Source: DATAUD01 sp036268455
Lineage (GTDB): Bacteria > Verrucomicrobiota > Verrucomicrobiia > Limisphaerales > Palsa-1400
Direction: 5' to 3'
Length of the DNA: 64,000 bases
Assembly (NCBI GenBank): GCA_036268455.1
Contig: DATAUD010000096.1
Span: 1-64,000 of the forward strand
The notes below the pieces were generated by a model. It saw nothing but the letters and a program-made list of their open reading frames with translations. It was not told the origin of the DNA and did not search any database. Position numbers and translations under genes: made by a program. This document shows positions 42,968 to 52,811 of the stretch, piece after piece; the first letter of the stretch is position 1; each line of letters begins with the position of its first letter.

Positions 42968-45213
42968 AAATTTTTCGCCAAGCCGGCAAAGCAAACGATC
43001 AGCGCCACAAACGCGATAGCCAGGCCCAGCCAAAAAAGATCGTCCCTGTAAACCAGGCGCACAGTATGCCGCCCCGCCGGCACTTGCACCGCTTGATAAG
43101 CCTCATTGGCGCGCAATAGTTCGGTTGGTTTGCCGTCCACCGTGGCGAGCCAGCAATGATAATAGGATTGGGCAATCACCAGCATGGTGTTGGTTTGGGC
43201 GCCGGCTTCAAAAATGCATTCCTGGGGATGAACAATGCTGGAAACTATTCGCGCGTCGGGATCGGCCCCGGCTGTCACAAAAGAGGATTTGTTGACAGGA
43301 AGATAGACGACAGTCGCGGGTTTGAAATCCGGCGATGCCAGCGCAGCCAAAGTCGCGTCGTCATCCAGGAAGGCAGGTCCCTGGCCAATGGTGGCAAACG
43401 GCATAAAATTGGATTGCGCATCCCATGTGAAAAAGTTTTTTGGCGAGGCGATCTGTGAGACGCCCAGAAATTCGAGCAGGTGTGGCAGCGGTTTTTCGCC
43501 ACTGAGAAGAGTGTCGATTTTTCGCTGCCATGCGAGGTGAATCCCAAAAAATCCGTCTGTCTTGGGAATTCGGTCCAACAGGTTGCAATTTTCGTAAAGT
43601 TCGGCGCGCTGGCCTTTGTAAGTTTCGAGAGGGTCGGGATTGACCAGCATCCCCATCGCCCGCTCCGCGGATGGGCTGATCATCGCGCGCGACTCGCCCA
43701 AACTCGGCATGGACGACATTGCGGGCGCGCCAGGTCCGTACGCTCGCGCGGGCACGGTTGGACTTTGCGGGGGCTGATGGAAGGTAATGTCCAGGCCCGC
43801 CAGGAACAAAAATCCAAAACCAAAAAGGACGCGATGCGTTTCGGGACGCATGGCGAAGGTGAGCATCAGCAAACCAAAGCCCGCGGCCAAAACAAACAGG
43901 CGGCCCAGACCGTTGAACCAGGTGTCGTTCCATGAATCTGTCGGAAATGGAAACCAGAACGCGACCGCGAGCACCATTAGCACGGCGAGGGCGAGCAGAG
44001 CCGCCAACGGCCGCAAGGCGGCCTTCATTGCCACATACGACTGTGTTTGCAGCCATGCGGCGCCAGCGCCCGCAAGGAGTGAAAGCGCAAAGATCGCGAT
44101 AACAATAAATTTTATCGGATAACGCGTGAAGCCCAGGAGTGGAAAAAAATGGCGGGCGTTATCGAGCAGAAAACCCGCGCGACCGAACGCCAATAGAATC
44201 GCCACAAAGGCCGTGACGCCCAGGAGAAGGCTTCGAAGCCGGCGCGCTCGCCACAGCGCGACGACGGCAAGCAACAATGGGAGAATCCCAAGGTAATATG
44301 AAGAGGTCCATTGTTGTTCGGCCTGCATGAAAACGCCGGTGATGGAACCGGTCGAGCGGAAAAGCGGCACCAGAAAATTCGCCAGACCCCACGGCGGCAA
44401 CGACCAGGCATCGCCACCCGAGGCGCTGGACCGGTCGCCGTAAATCAGCAGATCGAACCAGGGCAGCAATTGTGCCGCGCTTAACGCGCAAATCATCAGT
44501 CCGATAAAAACCAGGCGGGTTCCCCCAAACCAGACCGTCATTTTCCTCTGGAACATGCTGACCACATAAATCCCCGCAATAATCAGCCACGTAAACAGGA
44601 CGGTTTCAGGAGCGCCCGTCAACATTTGACAGGCCCCCGATAACGCGGCCCAAAACAGATGGCGGTTTCGCAACGGGGAAGTCCGTGATAACGCGCGCGC
44701 GCAGTTCAGGATCACCCAGGGCATCCACGCGAACGCGGCGATGTGGCAGGACCATCCGAGGAATTGGAACGTCAGGCCGTTCCACGCGAAAGCGAGGGCC
44801 GCCACGCTTGCGCCGAAGCGAGCGCCAAACCAGAGTTCAGCCAGGCGATACATCCCGAGCGCCGCCAGAAAAACGTGGGCCAACAAATAGAGGTTCAGCG
44901 ACCACGGCATCGGCAGCAGAAGATAGATGCAGGAAGGCGGATAGAGGGTCAGCGTATTCCACTGCGCCAAAAAGGGGATGCCACAGTTGTTGTAGGGGTT
45001 CCAAAGCGGCCATTGGCCGTGCCAGACGCAGTAGCGGAAATAATAGGCGACAGGATAGGTGAAAAGTCCCGCGTCGCGATAGGCGAAGGCGCGGGTTCCG
45101 ATGACGAGTCCCGGATAGGTGATGGCGATTAAAACGGCGAGCAGCAACAAAAGGCGGCCCGGCGCAAACCAACTGTCAAAACTATTTTTTGATTCGAGGG
45201 AGCCGCGCATCAT
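42919..45213 (-). CDS. YfhO-like polytopic membrane protein
   Basis: A 764-residue protein with about a dozen membrane segments in its first two-thirds. YFRYCVWHGQWPLWNPYNNCG and FAWNGLTFQFLGWSCHIAAF resemble the YfhO/GT-C-like membrane families that transfer glycans or lipids to surface polymers. The C-terminal periplasmic part holds VVYLPVNKSSFVTAG and VQVPAGRHTVRLVYRDDLF. A final membrane helix follows. Activity and substrate are unknown. Its stop lies inside nagB's 3' end, a 49-base antisense overlap. Confidence 0.75.
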   Translation of the reverse strand: MMRGSLESKNSFDSWFAPGRLLLLLAVLIAITYPGLVIGTRAFAYRDAGLFTYPVAYYFRYCVWHGQWPLWNPYNNCGIPFLAQWNTLTLYPPSCIYLLLPMPWSLNLYLLAHVFLAALGMYRLAELWFGARFGASVAALAFAWNGLTFQFLGWSCHIAAFAWMPWVILNCARALSRTSPLRNRHLFWAALSGACQMLTGAPETVLFTWLIIAGIYVVSMFQRKMTVWFGGTRLVFIGLMICALSAAQLLPWFDLLIYGDRSSASGGDAWSLPPWGLANFLVPLFRSTGSITGVFMQAEQQWTSSYYLGILPLLLAVVALWRARRLRSLLLGVTAFVAILLAFGRAGFLLDNARHFFPLLGFTRYPIKFIVIAIFALSLLAGAGAAWLQTQSYVAMKAALRPLAALLALAVLMVLAVAFWFPFPTDSWNDTWFNGLGRLFVLAAGFGLLMLTFAMRPETHRVLFGFGFLFLAGLDITFHQPPQSPTVPARAYGPGAPAMSSMPSLGESRAMISPSAERAMGMLVNPDPLETYKGQRAELYENCNLLDRIPKTDGFFGIHLAWQRKIDTLLSGEKPLPHLLEFLGVSQIASPKNFFTWDAQSNFMPFATIGQGPAFLDDDATLAALASPDFKPATVVYLPVNKSSFVTAGADPDARIVSSIVHPQECIFEAGAQTNTMLVIAQSYYHCWLATVDGKPTELLRANEAYQAVQVPAGRHTVRLVYRDDLFWLGLAIAFVALIVCFAGLAKNFHRNSSHSGSFSNIQR

Positions 45214-45226
45214 TCAAAAGATGCGC
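45205..45226. other. 7-bp perfect hairpin over the YfhO start codon, just after recA
   Basis: GCGCATC (45205-45211) and GATGCGC (45220-45226) flank an 8-base loop. It sits between the recA stop (45230) and the start codons of the co-oriented YfhO gene (45213 or 45210). It could act as a weak terminator or hide the start site; no T-run follows, so termination is uncertain. Confidence 0.35.
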
Positions 45227-45229
45227 CCC

Positions 45230-46300
45230 CTATTTTGCCGGTTCGGGCGTCGCGACGGTCGTGCCGTTGCGTTTGGCCATGATGGCGTCGGTGATTTTTT
45301 TGGCCAAATCCGGCTTTTCAATAAGCGCCAGCCGGGCGGCCTCTTTGCCCTGGCCAATCAGCTCGCCCTCGAATTGGAGCCATGCGCCTTTTTTATCGAC
45401 GACGCCATGAACGATGCCGACATCCAGGAGGCTCCCTTCCTTGTTGATGCCATGGTTGTAAAGGATTTCGAACTCCGCCTCGGCGAAGGGCGGCGCAACT
45501 TTATTCTTGACTATCTTGACCTTGACGGCGTTGCCGATGGCGTTGCCGGCGGCGTCCTTGAGGGTGTCGCGGCGGCGGATGTCAATACGAATACTGGCAT
45601 AGAACTTGAGGGCTTTGCCGCCCGGGGTGGTTTCGGGATTGCCGAACATGACGCCGACTTTTTCGCGCAATTGATTGGTGAAAATGCAGGTGGTCTTGGA
45701 TTTGGCGAGGATGGCGGTGAGCTTGCGCAAGGCCTGGCTCATCAAACGGGCCTGCATTCCCATTGTCGCCATGCCCATTTCGCCTTCCAACTCGGCTTTT
45801 GGGACCAGCGCGGCAACGGAATCCACCACAATAACATCCAACGCGTTGGAGCGCGCGAGTGTTTCGCAAATGCTGAGAGCTTCCTCGCCGCTGTCCGGTT
45901 GCGAAACCAGCAGTTCATCGAGGTTGACGCCGAGTTTTTTCGCGTAGCCGGGGTCGAGGGCGTGCTCGGCATCGATGAACGCCGCGAGGCCGCCGGATTT
46001 TTGGGCGTTGGCGATGACGTGCAACATGAGCGTGGTTTTGCCGGAGGATTCCGGGCCAAAAATCTCGACGACTCGGCCGCGCGGCACGCCGCCGATTCCC
46101 AGCGCCAAATCAACCGCCAGGGCGCCGGTCGGGATGAATTCAATTCCCACTTTGGCGCGGGCATCGCCCAGGCGCATGATGCTGCCGTCGCCGTATGCTT
46201 TGGTGATGGAGGAAATGGCGGCTTCCAGATCGCGCTGGCGCGCTGGGGCGGCTTTGGGTTCGGGAGGTTTCTCGGCGATTTTCTCGGCTTTCGGAGGCAT
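45230..46300 (-). CDS. recA: Recombinase RecA
   Basis: RecA of 356 residues, with Walker A GPESSGKTT at about 82-90, the region FIDAEHALDPGYAKKLGV, Walker B LDVIVVDSVAALVPKAE, the L1 and L2 DNA-binding loops (GEMGMATMGMQARLMSQALR; FGNPETTPGGKALKFYASIR) and a complete C-terminal domain. No intein is present. No obvious LexA box of the CTGT-n8-ACAG type appears in the 76 bases upstream. It is preceded by lpxA on the same strand and followed by the YfhO-like gene. Confidence 0.98.
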   Translation of the reverse strand: MPPKAEKIAEKPPEPKAAPARQRDLEAAISSITKAYGDGSIMRLGDARAKVGIEFIPTGALAVDLALGIGGVPRGRVVEIFGPESSGKTTLMLHVIANAQKSGGLAAFIDAEHALDPGYAKKLGVNLDELLVSQPDSGEEALSICETLARSNALDVIVVDSVAALVPKAELEGEMGMATMGMQARLMSQALRKLTAILAKSKTTCIFTNQLREKVGVMFGNPETTPGGKALKFYASIRIDIRRRDTLKDAAGNAIGNAVKVKIVKNKVAPPFAEAEFEILYNHGINKEGSLLDVGIVHGVVDKKGAWLQFEGELIGQGKEAARLALIEKPDLAKKITDAIMAKRNGTTVATPEPAK

Positions 46301-46376
46301 AAAATAGGAAAATTCAGTGTTTAAAGTTTCAAGTTCAGCAAGCTGCTTAGAGTTGTGCCGAATTTCATCCGGTTAG

Positions 46377-47159
46377 TCAATCCCCACCGCGTCCATGGTG
46401 ACGGCAGACGCCGCGTTTGCTGGAGGCGACGAACTCCAGCATCGTCCTGGCTGGAGCGCCGGTGAATTCGGATCGAGCCTCGGAGATCGACTGCGAAAGA
46501 TTTTGGCCGGAGAGAAAGAGTTTTCGGTAAAGGCGCTTCAATTCCAGACGTTCTTCAGAAGTCAGGCCCGCGCGCCGGAGTCCGATCACGTTCAAGCCGC
46601 AAAGGTCATTAGTCCTGCTGACCATAGTGTAGGGCGGAAGGTCCTGGCTGATGGCGGAGCCCCCTTGCATAAGAGCCAGCGCGCCAATGCGGACGAATTG
46701 GTGGACCAGACAATTGCCCGAAATAAAAGCGCGATCGCCCACCTGAACATGGCCCCCCAACAGCGCGCCGTTGGCAATAATGATGTCGTTGCCGAGGCAA
46801 ACGTTGTGGCCGACGTGGGAGTTGGCCATGAGGAAATTGTTCGAGCCAATGACGGTCGCTTCGCCCATTTTTGCGGAACGGTGGGCCGTTGCCCCTTCGC
46901 GAAAGAGGTTCCCGCTGCCGATAACGAGTCGGGTGGGTTCGCCGTTATACTTAACATCCTGCGGGGCGTCCCCAATGACGCAGCCCGCGTGGAAACGGTT
47001 GTTCGGGCCGATGGTCGTATGGCCGGTAAGATAGACGTGAGGGCCAAGGCAACAGCCAGGGCCGATGGAGACATCGGCGTCAACGACAGAGTAGGGGCCG
47101 ATTTGGACTGTGGAATCGACCTGGGCCTTGGGGCTAATGATGGCTGTGGGATGGATCAT
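46377..47159 (-). CDS. lpxA: Acyl-ACP--UDP-N-acetylglucosamine O-acyltransferase
   Basis: The frame is open from 47339, but MIHPTAIISPKAQVDSTVQIGPY at 47159 is the canonical start; 260 residues. Hexapeptide repeats form a left-handed beta helix (IGPYSVVDADVSIG, IGSNNFLMANSHVGHNVCLG). His in MANSHVGHNV is the catalytic base of LpxA. The C-terminal helices match LpxA (RAGLTSEERLELKRLYRKLF). It makes the first lipid A intermediate. lpxC and lpxD are not in the window. The last residues (RGVCRHHGRGGD) are less typical. Confidence 0.95.
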   Translation of the reverse strand: MIHPTAIISPKAQVDSTVQIGPYSVVDADVSIGPGCCLGPHVYLTGHTTIGPNNRFHAGCVIGDAPQDVKYNGEPTRLVIGSGNLFREGATAHRSAKMGEATVIGSNNFLMANSHVGHNVCLGNDIIIANGALLGGHVQVGDRAFISGNCLVHQFVRIGALALMQGGSAISQDLPPYTMVSRTNDLCGLNVIGLRRAGLTSEERLELKRLYRKLFLSGQNLSQSISEARSEFTGAPARTMLEFVASSKRGVCRHHGRGGD

Positions 47160-47574
47160 GGAGAGGCCTGTGAAACGTTCAAGAGTCGTGGCGCGAACAT
47201 AGCCGGTAAAATGTCTCCATAAAATCCCGAGCGAAAGAGAAAAAACGCGTATTTTTTGGAAGAAAGTGGTTTGACCAGGTTTGACCAGCCTTGACCGACA
47301 AGGCCGAACGCTCCGGGCGAACGGCCCCGGCATTTGCATTCGACTTGCATTTTTTCACTCACATTACAGTAGTCCCACGCATTAGTGTAATACGCAAGAA
47401 CCTTTTTAAAAAATTCAGGGCGCTCGGAGGCTGGGCCGCGCGCCGTCTTCCTAATCGCGTGTTGTCAAAAACGCTTGCAAATCGGCGGCGAGGGAGCAAA
47501 ATGGCTAAAATTTAAACGCGAACGTCATTTAATTGCAGAATAACAAAACGAACTCTGAAACACTGTCACAACCT
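47160..47574. other. 415-bp interval between lpxA and the kinase-like gene
   Basis: Divergent promoters for lpxA and the kinase-like gene must lie here. It includes the first copy of a 16-bp direct repeat (47445-47460), an AT-rich run (CCTTTTTAAAAAATTC near 47401) and a TTG at 47533 that could be an alternative kinase start. No RNA gene is apparent. Confidence 0.6.
47445..47460 (+). repeat. 16-bp direct repeat, left copy
   Basis: GTCTTCCTAATCGCGT here recurs exactly at 48630-48645, 1185 bases away. The bases before are also similar (GCC versus GCT). The two copies flank the kinase-like gene. Confidence 0.85.
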
Positions 47575-48519
47575 ATGAACAATTTTCCCACCATTTCGAT
47601 AGCGAACGTCAAACAGATTTTCAATCTTGCCAAGAACCATCCTGTGTTCCGGCTCACGCCTCACACCGGATCGGAATTCGTCATTAAGGCGGACCGCCGG
47701 GGCGGAATGGGCAGCGCGGCTCCGGGAATCGCCAAGTTTGACGCCACGCTCATGACGAAAATCAGCAACAACACGGATATCGAACTGCTCACGAAAACCG
47801 AGGTGTTGCAACTGCAGGGGTGCTTTTCGGTGGTCCAGCCGATAGCGGAAAGGATGTCTTTTCAAAAAAACGCGCTCAGCCCGGACAACTTCTGGTACAA
47901 GATGCCGCTGTTGAAGGTGACGACCATGGAAAGTATGTTCGATAACGAGGAAGGTAAAATGCTGCGAAAAGTGTTCAAGTTGGAAAAAAACCTCGTGAAG
48001 CTGGGGAAAATTGCGGCGGTGGACACGTTCATCGGCAACGCGGATCGCTTTGATCCCAACGGAAACCTTTCCAATTTGGGAAATATTTTCTTTGCCAAGA
48101 AACGCGGATTGCGTGGGAAGACGTTTACCCCCATTGGTTTGGATTTCTGGAATGGCTTCAGTGAGGACATGAACCTGACCTTGGGGCAATCCCGGTGGGA
48201 CACGATGCAGCAAACCCACCCCAAGGACTTTTATGAGACACAATCCCGGTTCATTAAATGGCTCCTAACTCTCAATGACAACGGCCGAATGCAAACATTC
48301 GCCCAGAATGCCGTCGAGAGCCTCAATGGAGAATTGGAAAGGAATCACGTGGATTCGATCAATACGCAAAAAACGAAATACAAAATTTTGATGGCGCGCG
48401 GGATGGAAGAAGGAGCCGGAGCCATCAAGAAGTATCTTAAAGATATTATCGCGCAGAAAGGAATGGGCGGCATTCCGGCTGGCGCGCTCTACCGAATGCG
48501 GATTCTCAAATGGGTGTAG
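47575..48519 (+). CDS. Atypical kinase-like protein (actin-fragmin kinase/PI3K/HipA-type motifs)
   Basis: From the ATG at 47575 the protein has 314 residues; a TTG at 47533 is possible. It carries motifs of a kinase core. FVIKADRRGGMG holds a putative ATP-binding Lys (Lys38 from 47575). DTFIGNADRFDPNGNLSNLG holds a catalytic loop with Asn, Asp and Arg and a later Asn. GLDFWNG resembles a metal-binding DF motif. The spacing resembles actin-fragmin kinase (PF09192) or HipA/PI3-kinase folds better than a typical Hanks kinase. There is no signal peptide. It lies in AT-richer sequence, alone, between 16-bp direct repeats. The substrate is unknown. Confidence 0.6.
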   Translation: MNNFPTISIANVKQIFNLAKNHPVFRLTPHTGSEFVIKADRRGGMGSAAPGIAKFDATLMTKISNNTDIELLTKTEVLQLQGCFSVVQPIAERMSFQKNALSPDNFWYKMPLLKVTTMESMFDNEEGKMLRKVFKLEKNLVKLGKIAAVDTFIGNADRFDPNGNLSNLGNIFFAKKRGLRGKTFTPIGLDFWNGFSEDMNLTLGQSRWDTMQQTHPKDFYETQSRFIKWLLTLNDNGRMQTFAQNAVESLNGELERNHVDSINTQKTKYKILMARGMEEGAGAIKKYLKDIIAQKGMGGIPAGALYRMRILKWV

Positions 48520-48629
48520 CGGATTTCGCCGCGGACTCGGGCAGGATGGCGATCTCGGTTGCTCGCAAGATTATTGTCAAGCGAGATTCCTCGGCTTCCG
48601 ACTGATGCGACCATCGGTTCTTTTTTGCT

Positions 48630-48645
48630 GTCTTCCTAATCGCGT
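48630..48645 (+). repeat. 16-bp direct repeat, right copy
   Basis: Same GTCTTCCTAATCGCGT as at 47445-47460. The right copy ends on the first T of the TTGACA at 48645-48650, the probable -35 element of the HNH gene promoter. Confidence 0.85.
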
Positions 48646-48673
48646 TGACAGTCAGGGCGGGCTTTGTTACCTT
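48645..48673 (+). promoter_or_regulatory. Candidate promoter of the HNH endonuclease gene
   Basis: A consensus TTGACA (48645-48650) is followed after 17 bases by TACCTT (48668-48673), 23 bases before the chosen ATG at 48697. The -35 element is perfect and the -10 moderate. Confidence 0.5.
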
Positions 48674-48696
48674 GCGCCCGAAGTTGGTCGATCGAT

Positions 48697-49314
48697 ATGA
48701 GCTCCTTTCTCAATCAACATGTTTTGGTGCTCAACCGCCTGTGGCAGGCGGTCAATGTCTGCACCGCCCGTCGCGCGCTAACCCTGGTTTTTGAAGGCCA
48801 TGCCCAGGTCGTGTTCGGCGACACGGAGGGGGTTTTTCAAACTTTCAGCTTTGATCAGTGGCGCGATTTTTCCGAACAGGAACCGCACCCGGAAACGATC
48901 GCGACGATTTCGTTCAAAATCCGCGTTCCGCGCGTGATTCTGCTGCTGATGTTCGACCGGTTGCCGAAGAAGGAAGTAAAATTCACGCGGCACAATATTT
49001 TCGAGCGCGACCGGAACACCTGCCAGTATTGCGGGCATATTTTTGAACGGAAGGATTTGAATCTCGACCACGTCATTCCGCGGGACCGCGGCGGCCCGAC
49101 GACCTGGGAGAATATCGTTTGCTCGTGCATCCGCTGCAACACGCAGAAGGCGAATCAAACGCCGCAGGAAGCGGGCATGCACCTGGTGCGAAAACCGAAA
49201 CGGCCAAAATGGCGTCCGTTTGTGCAGGTGAATTTTGGCGTTCAGCACGATAGCTGGAAGCATTTCCTGGATCTGGCGTATTGGAACGTGGAATTGGGCG
49301 AAGACCCGGGATAG
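48697..49314 (+). CDS. HNH endonuclease family protein
   Basis: From the ATG at 48697 (MSSFLNQHVLVLNRLWQAVN) the protein has 205 residues. The N-terminal region (RRALTLVFEGHAQVVFG) is characteristic of a widespread HNH family in Verrucomicrobia and Planctomycetes. The C-terminal HNH/zinc part has CQYCG, LNLDHVIPRDRGGPTTWENI and CIRCNTQKANQTPQEAGM. The four cysteines bind zinc, and His, Asn and a further His are catalytic. It is thought to be a DNA nuclease, but its biological role is unknown. It runs convergent to the type IIG gene, with 25 bases between. Confidence 0.85.
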   Translation: MSSFLNQHVLVLNRLWQAVNVCTARRALTLVFEGHAQVVFGDTEGVFQTFSFDQWRDFSEQEPHPETIATISFKIRVPRVILLLMFDRLPKKEVKFTRHNIFERDRNTCQYCGHIFERKDLNLDHVIPRDRGGPTTWENIVCSCIRCNTQKANQTPQEAGMHLVRKPKRPKWRPFVQVNFGVQHDSWKHFLDLAYWNVELGEDPG

Positions 49315-49339
49315 GCGAGGGCTTAATTAACTTAGCGTG

Positions 49340-52300
49340 TCATCGCCGGGTCTTGTATGCCTTTTCATAACGGTCGGATGAAGCGAGATTCTTTCGCAAA
49401 CCCACAAGACGACGATCAGAGAAAGGGAGATTGGGACGGATGCGCCGAAGCATAGGGTCATTGTTGAATTCCGACTTGATGAAATCCACTTCGGCGGCGG
49501 GAATATTGAACGCCTTCGCAACTATCTTATCAAGCTTGTCCAAAACGCCTTCCAAGGACTTCTCGTAATTCGTCGCGTCGAACTCGGCGACAGTGCGCTT
49601 CCATTGTTTTAGTGTGGCCGGCGTCGGAATGGGAATGTCCAGCATCACTTTGCTCGAGAGCGACTCGCCCGTCTGCAATTTCAAACCTTCAGTGAAACAT
49701 TTCGCAATATCCTCGTCGTTAATGGCGAGCCAATGCAGCAAATCGTCTCCAGGCTGGATGACAAACAGGCCCTCGCGCTCATAAATGATTGGAGTGCCGA
49801 TTTTCACGGACTTACCGGGTTCGATTTCTTCCGACCATTCCACTTTGGCCTTGACCTCGTTGGTCACGATTTCTCTAAGAGTGGTGCGCGCTGTGGATTC
49901 GAGTTTTTCCACCAACACATCTTCACGCTGATGCAGGTTTTCGCACGCAGCCAGGAATTGTTCGCGCAACTGGACCAATTTCTCCTGACTTTCGACCAGT
50001 TTGTCTGACCACGGAAGACGGCGCACGGTGCTGGGATAAACGTGACAGCGCGCGCGGAACAAAATAGCTTCCCGCTGTGACAGGCCGAAGAAATATTGGT
50101 AGAGCCGAGACAGAACCAAAAAATCGAACGGGAAATGCGCTACCTCTTCCTTGGGAAAGAAAAGGCTCGCAGTGTTGAGCATCACATTCTTTTTCGGACT
50201 GAACGGAGCGCAGGTCAACGCGGCAGAAATCTGATGAAATGCAAAACCTCGTTCCGGCAAGATATTTGCGAACCGCCACAGGCTGGCGTCATCCATTTTG
50301 TTTACGTCAATGTTTTGGTTGACGGGATCACCTTCCAACTGGCAAGCGACAATATTTTCGCCTTTAAAAACATCCAGGCCGCCTTTCTCCGCCTGATGGA
50401 TTTCACCTCGGAAGGCGGCGTCCATCCGAATCATATCGGACTTTTCCCATCGTAAGTCCTCTTCCCGAACAGATCGATTCAAGGACCAAGCCTGAATCGT
50501 GTTCTTGGATTTGCCGACCCAAAACGTTTGAGCGACGTCCTCAAAAGTTTTCCCGGCAAACCGGTCAATAATTGTTTTCCGCTCCGGTGTGATTTTAGTG
50601 AGGATACGCCCGTCGGGCGTAAACACATCGGCGTAAGGCATCTCTGTCAGGGTTGCCTTATTCAGATCGAACTCGACATGCTTTCGGTCAAAACCCGTGA
50701 ATTTGGCGCATCGTTCATCCGCTATACGGAGGCAGATTTTGTCCTTATTTGTCGGTGGACGCTTTTCCGCGATAAGCATGATAGGCACGACGTCGGCGCT
50801 GAATACCATTGGTCCAATAAGTTCCAAGTCCACGATTTCCAAAATCGTCCACCTGCCGCCGGGGGCAAAAAGTTGCCGGAGTTTTTTGTTGTCGTCGTTT
50901 GGCATCGCGACGCTCAGGGCGGACATAGGGCGGATTGCCGACCACCGCGTCATATTCTGCCAGGTCAATCAGCGAGAACTCGGTAAGGTTCGCGTCAAAG
51001 AGACCTTCCATCATTTGCTGATGACGAAGCGAGTTATGACCGTCGATAATCGCGGTTTCCGGAAAGCCGCGCTTTTTGATGTCCTCGCGGAAGGCAAACA
51101 GATGCCACAGCATCTGGATTTGGGCCACCATAGCCGAGAAGGCGTTAAGGTCGTTGCCGCGCACATTGCGCAATGCTTCCAGCACATCATCAAAGGAAGC
51201 GACCCCTTTAGCGGCGGCATCACCCGCCACACACTTAAAAGCTTCGATGAGAAATGTGCCGAGACCGCAAGCCGGATCAAGAACCTTGTCCCCTTTCTTC
51301 AGTCCCATCCGACGGACAATGTAGCGAGCAATGTCCGGCGGCGTGTAATGCTCACCCAACCGCTTGCGCTGACTGGTGTCGAGGAACTGGCCATAGATAT
51401 TGCTCAAAACGTCCTGCTCGATTGTGGCAAAGTCGTAGTGCGAAAGGTAAAACAGCGAGCGCTCCACCGCGGCAGACAAATGCCCGTCGTTGTTGGCCAA
51501 CACCCAGTCCAAGTCGCTTTCATTGAAGACCACCGCATAGATTTTGGAACCTTCATGGTAGGTTTCGCGAATCATGCGGGTATAACTCGCCCCAAAATAA
51601 AGGCGCATCTCTTGGAAGGCTTGAATGCCGCCATTGCAGAGATATTTTTTCTCGCCGAAAAATCCGTGGTCCTCAAAAAAACGCAACACCATGCAACGCG
51701 AGAGCAACAGGCTGGCGGTTTCAGCCGCAAGCAAATCGAGCGCAATGGAAAGACGTTTTTTTTCATCTTTTTCGGTTGCCCTATCGAGAAACTCTGGAAG
51801 CGTAAAACAACCAAGACGGGCGACTGTGACATCATGTTTGACAGCTTTGGCAATGGCGTGAACATCCTTCAAGTGCTGCTTCATAGTCGCGCGATCACCG
51901 ATATCCTTTCCGGCCAATCGAAACGGATCGAGATGAAACTCACGGATGCGGTAAGCTTCACGGAACGCATCGAGAAGGTTTTTGATGGCCAGCGCGTCCG
52001 CCACCATCCCATCGAGCGCCCGGCGGCATGCCGTTTGCAAAAGCTGCGCGGACGTGCGCATGGACAGATAAAACTCGTTGCGCGCCCGCTCCAACGCTTC
52101 TTCCTGCTCATGCGTCAGCAACTGGCCGGAATGACTCAGTTTGATTTCCGCGATGGGATGTCCTTTATCATCGCGAAATGCCTGGAGGCGGCGATTGCTA
52201 CCCGCATGAGCCGCCGACACCTCCAAACAACGGCTCTTAAAGGCTTCCTCGGACAGTCCGTTCCACTTGATTACGATATCGGCTCTTGCGTTGTAACTGG

Positions 52301-52723
52301 CCGCCCGGGTAGAAATCGCGCGGAGGATCAAACATGACGGGTCAACCATGGCAAACCACGCGGTATCAAGGTCGATATATTTCGATTTTTCCGCGAAGGT
52401 TTCGCGCCTGCTGTTTTCATCCAAAAAAATTTCCGCTTCGTCCTTGGCTTCCAGCACGAGCCAGCGCGATTTCGTCTCTTTCCCTTTGGCATCCAGCACG
52501 CCTGTCGGCGCGAATACGGCCAGATCGGGAATATTTCCCAGTTCGTTGGCGGTGTCGGTAAAACGTCTTCGGCTTTGAAATCGAGAAATCGGACAAATAA
52601 ATCTCTAATGAACGGGTACATGTTCCGCTCTTGTCCCGGTCTGCAGTTCATAATGCCACGAACACACTCCAGAAAATCAACTGCCTGTTTCTTTCCCATC
52701 TTGGGTACTCGTTTCGTTGACAT
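49340..52723 (-). pseudogene. Type IIG restriction-modification enzyme (Eco57I-like), broken by two frameshifts
   Basis: Three overlapping frames together encode one protein of about 1127 residues from the ATG at 52723. The first part (MSTKRVPKMGKKQAVDFLEC) leads into a PD-(D/E)xK nuclease: IPDLAVFAP, then RWLVLEAKDEAEIF (Pro-Asp and Glu-x-Lys). A helical linker follows. The N6-adenine methyltransferase domain has motif I (LDPACGLGTFLIEAFK) and motif IV (GNPPYVRPE). The C-terminal target-recognition part runs to 49340. The first shift, near 52558-52562, lies in a T4 run that needs one more T. The second, near 50895-50905, lies in an A6 run that needs one A fewer. Reading through them restores the frame. 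As sequenced, nuclease and methylase are split. The gene sits between acpS and the HNH gene. Confidence 0.82.
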
Positions 52724-52811
52724 TGTCTCGCCTTTGATCGCGGATGAGATTACGTCGGGAGGCTGTAGCGGACAAGACAAGGGTATAAATATTTCGCCTC
52801 TGACGCACCAC

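Noticed and set aside
50697..52337. Plus-strand frame of 546 codons opposite the type IIG gene
   Set aside because: It would be an attractive long gene where the minus strand is broken. However, the minus-strand frames contain nuclease, PACG and NPPY motifs in order, and the plus frame has no recognisable domain.
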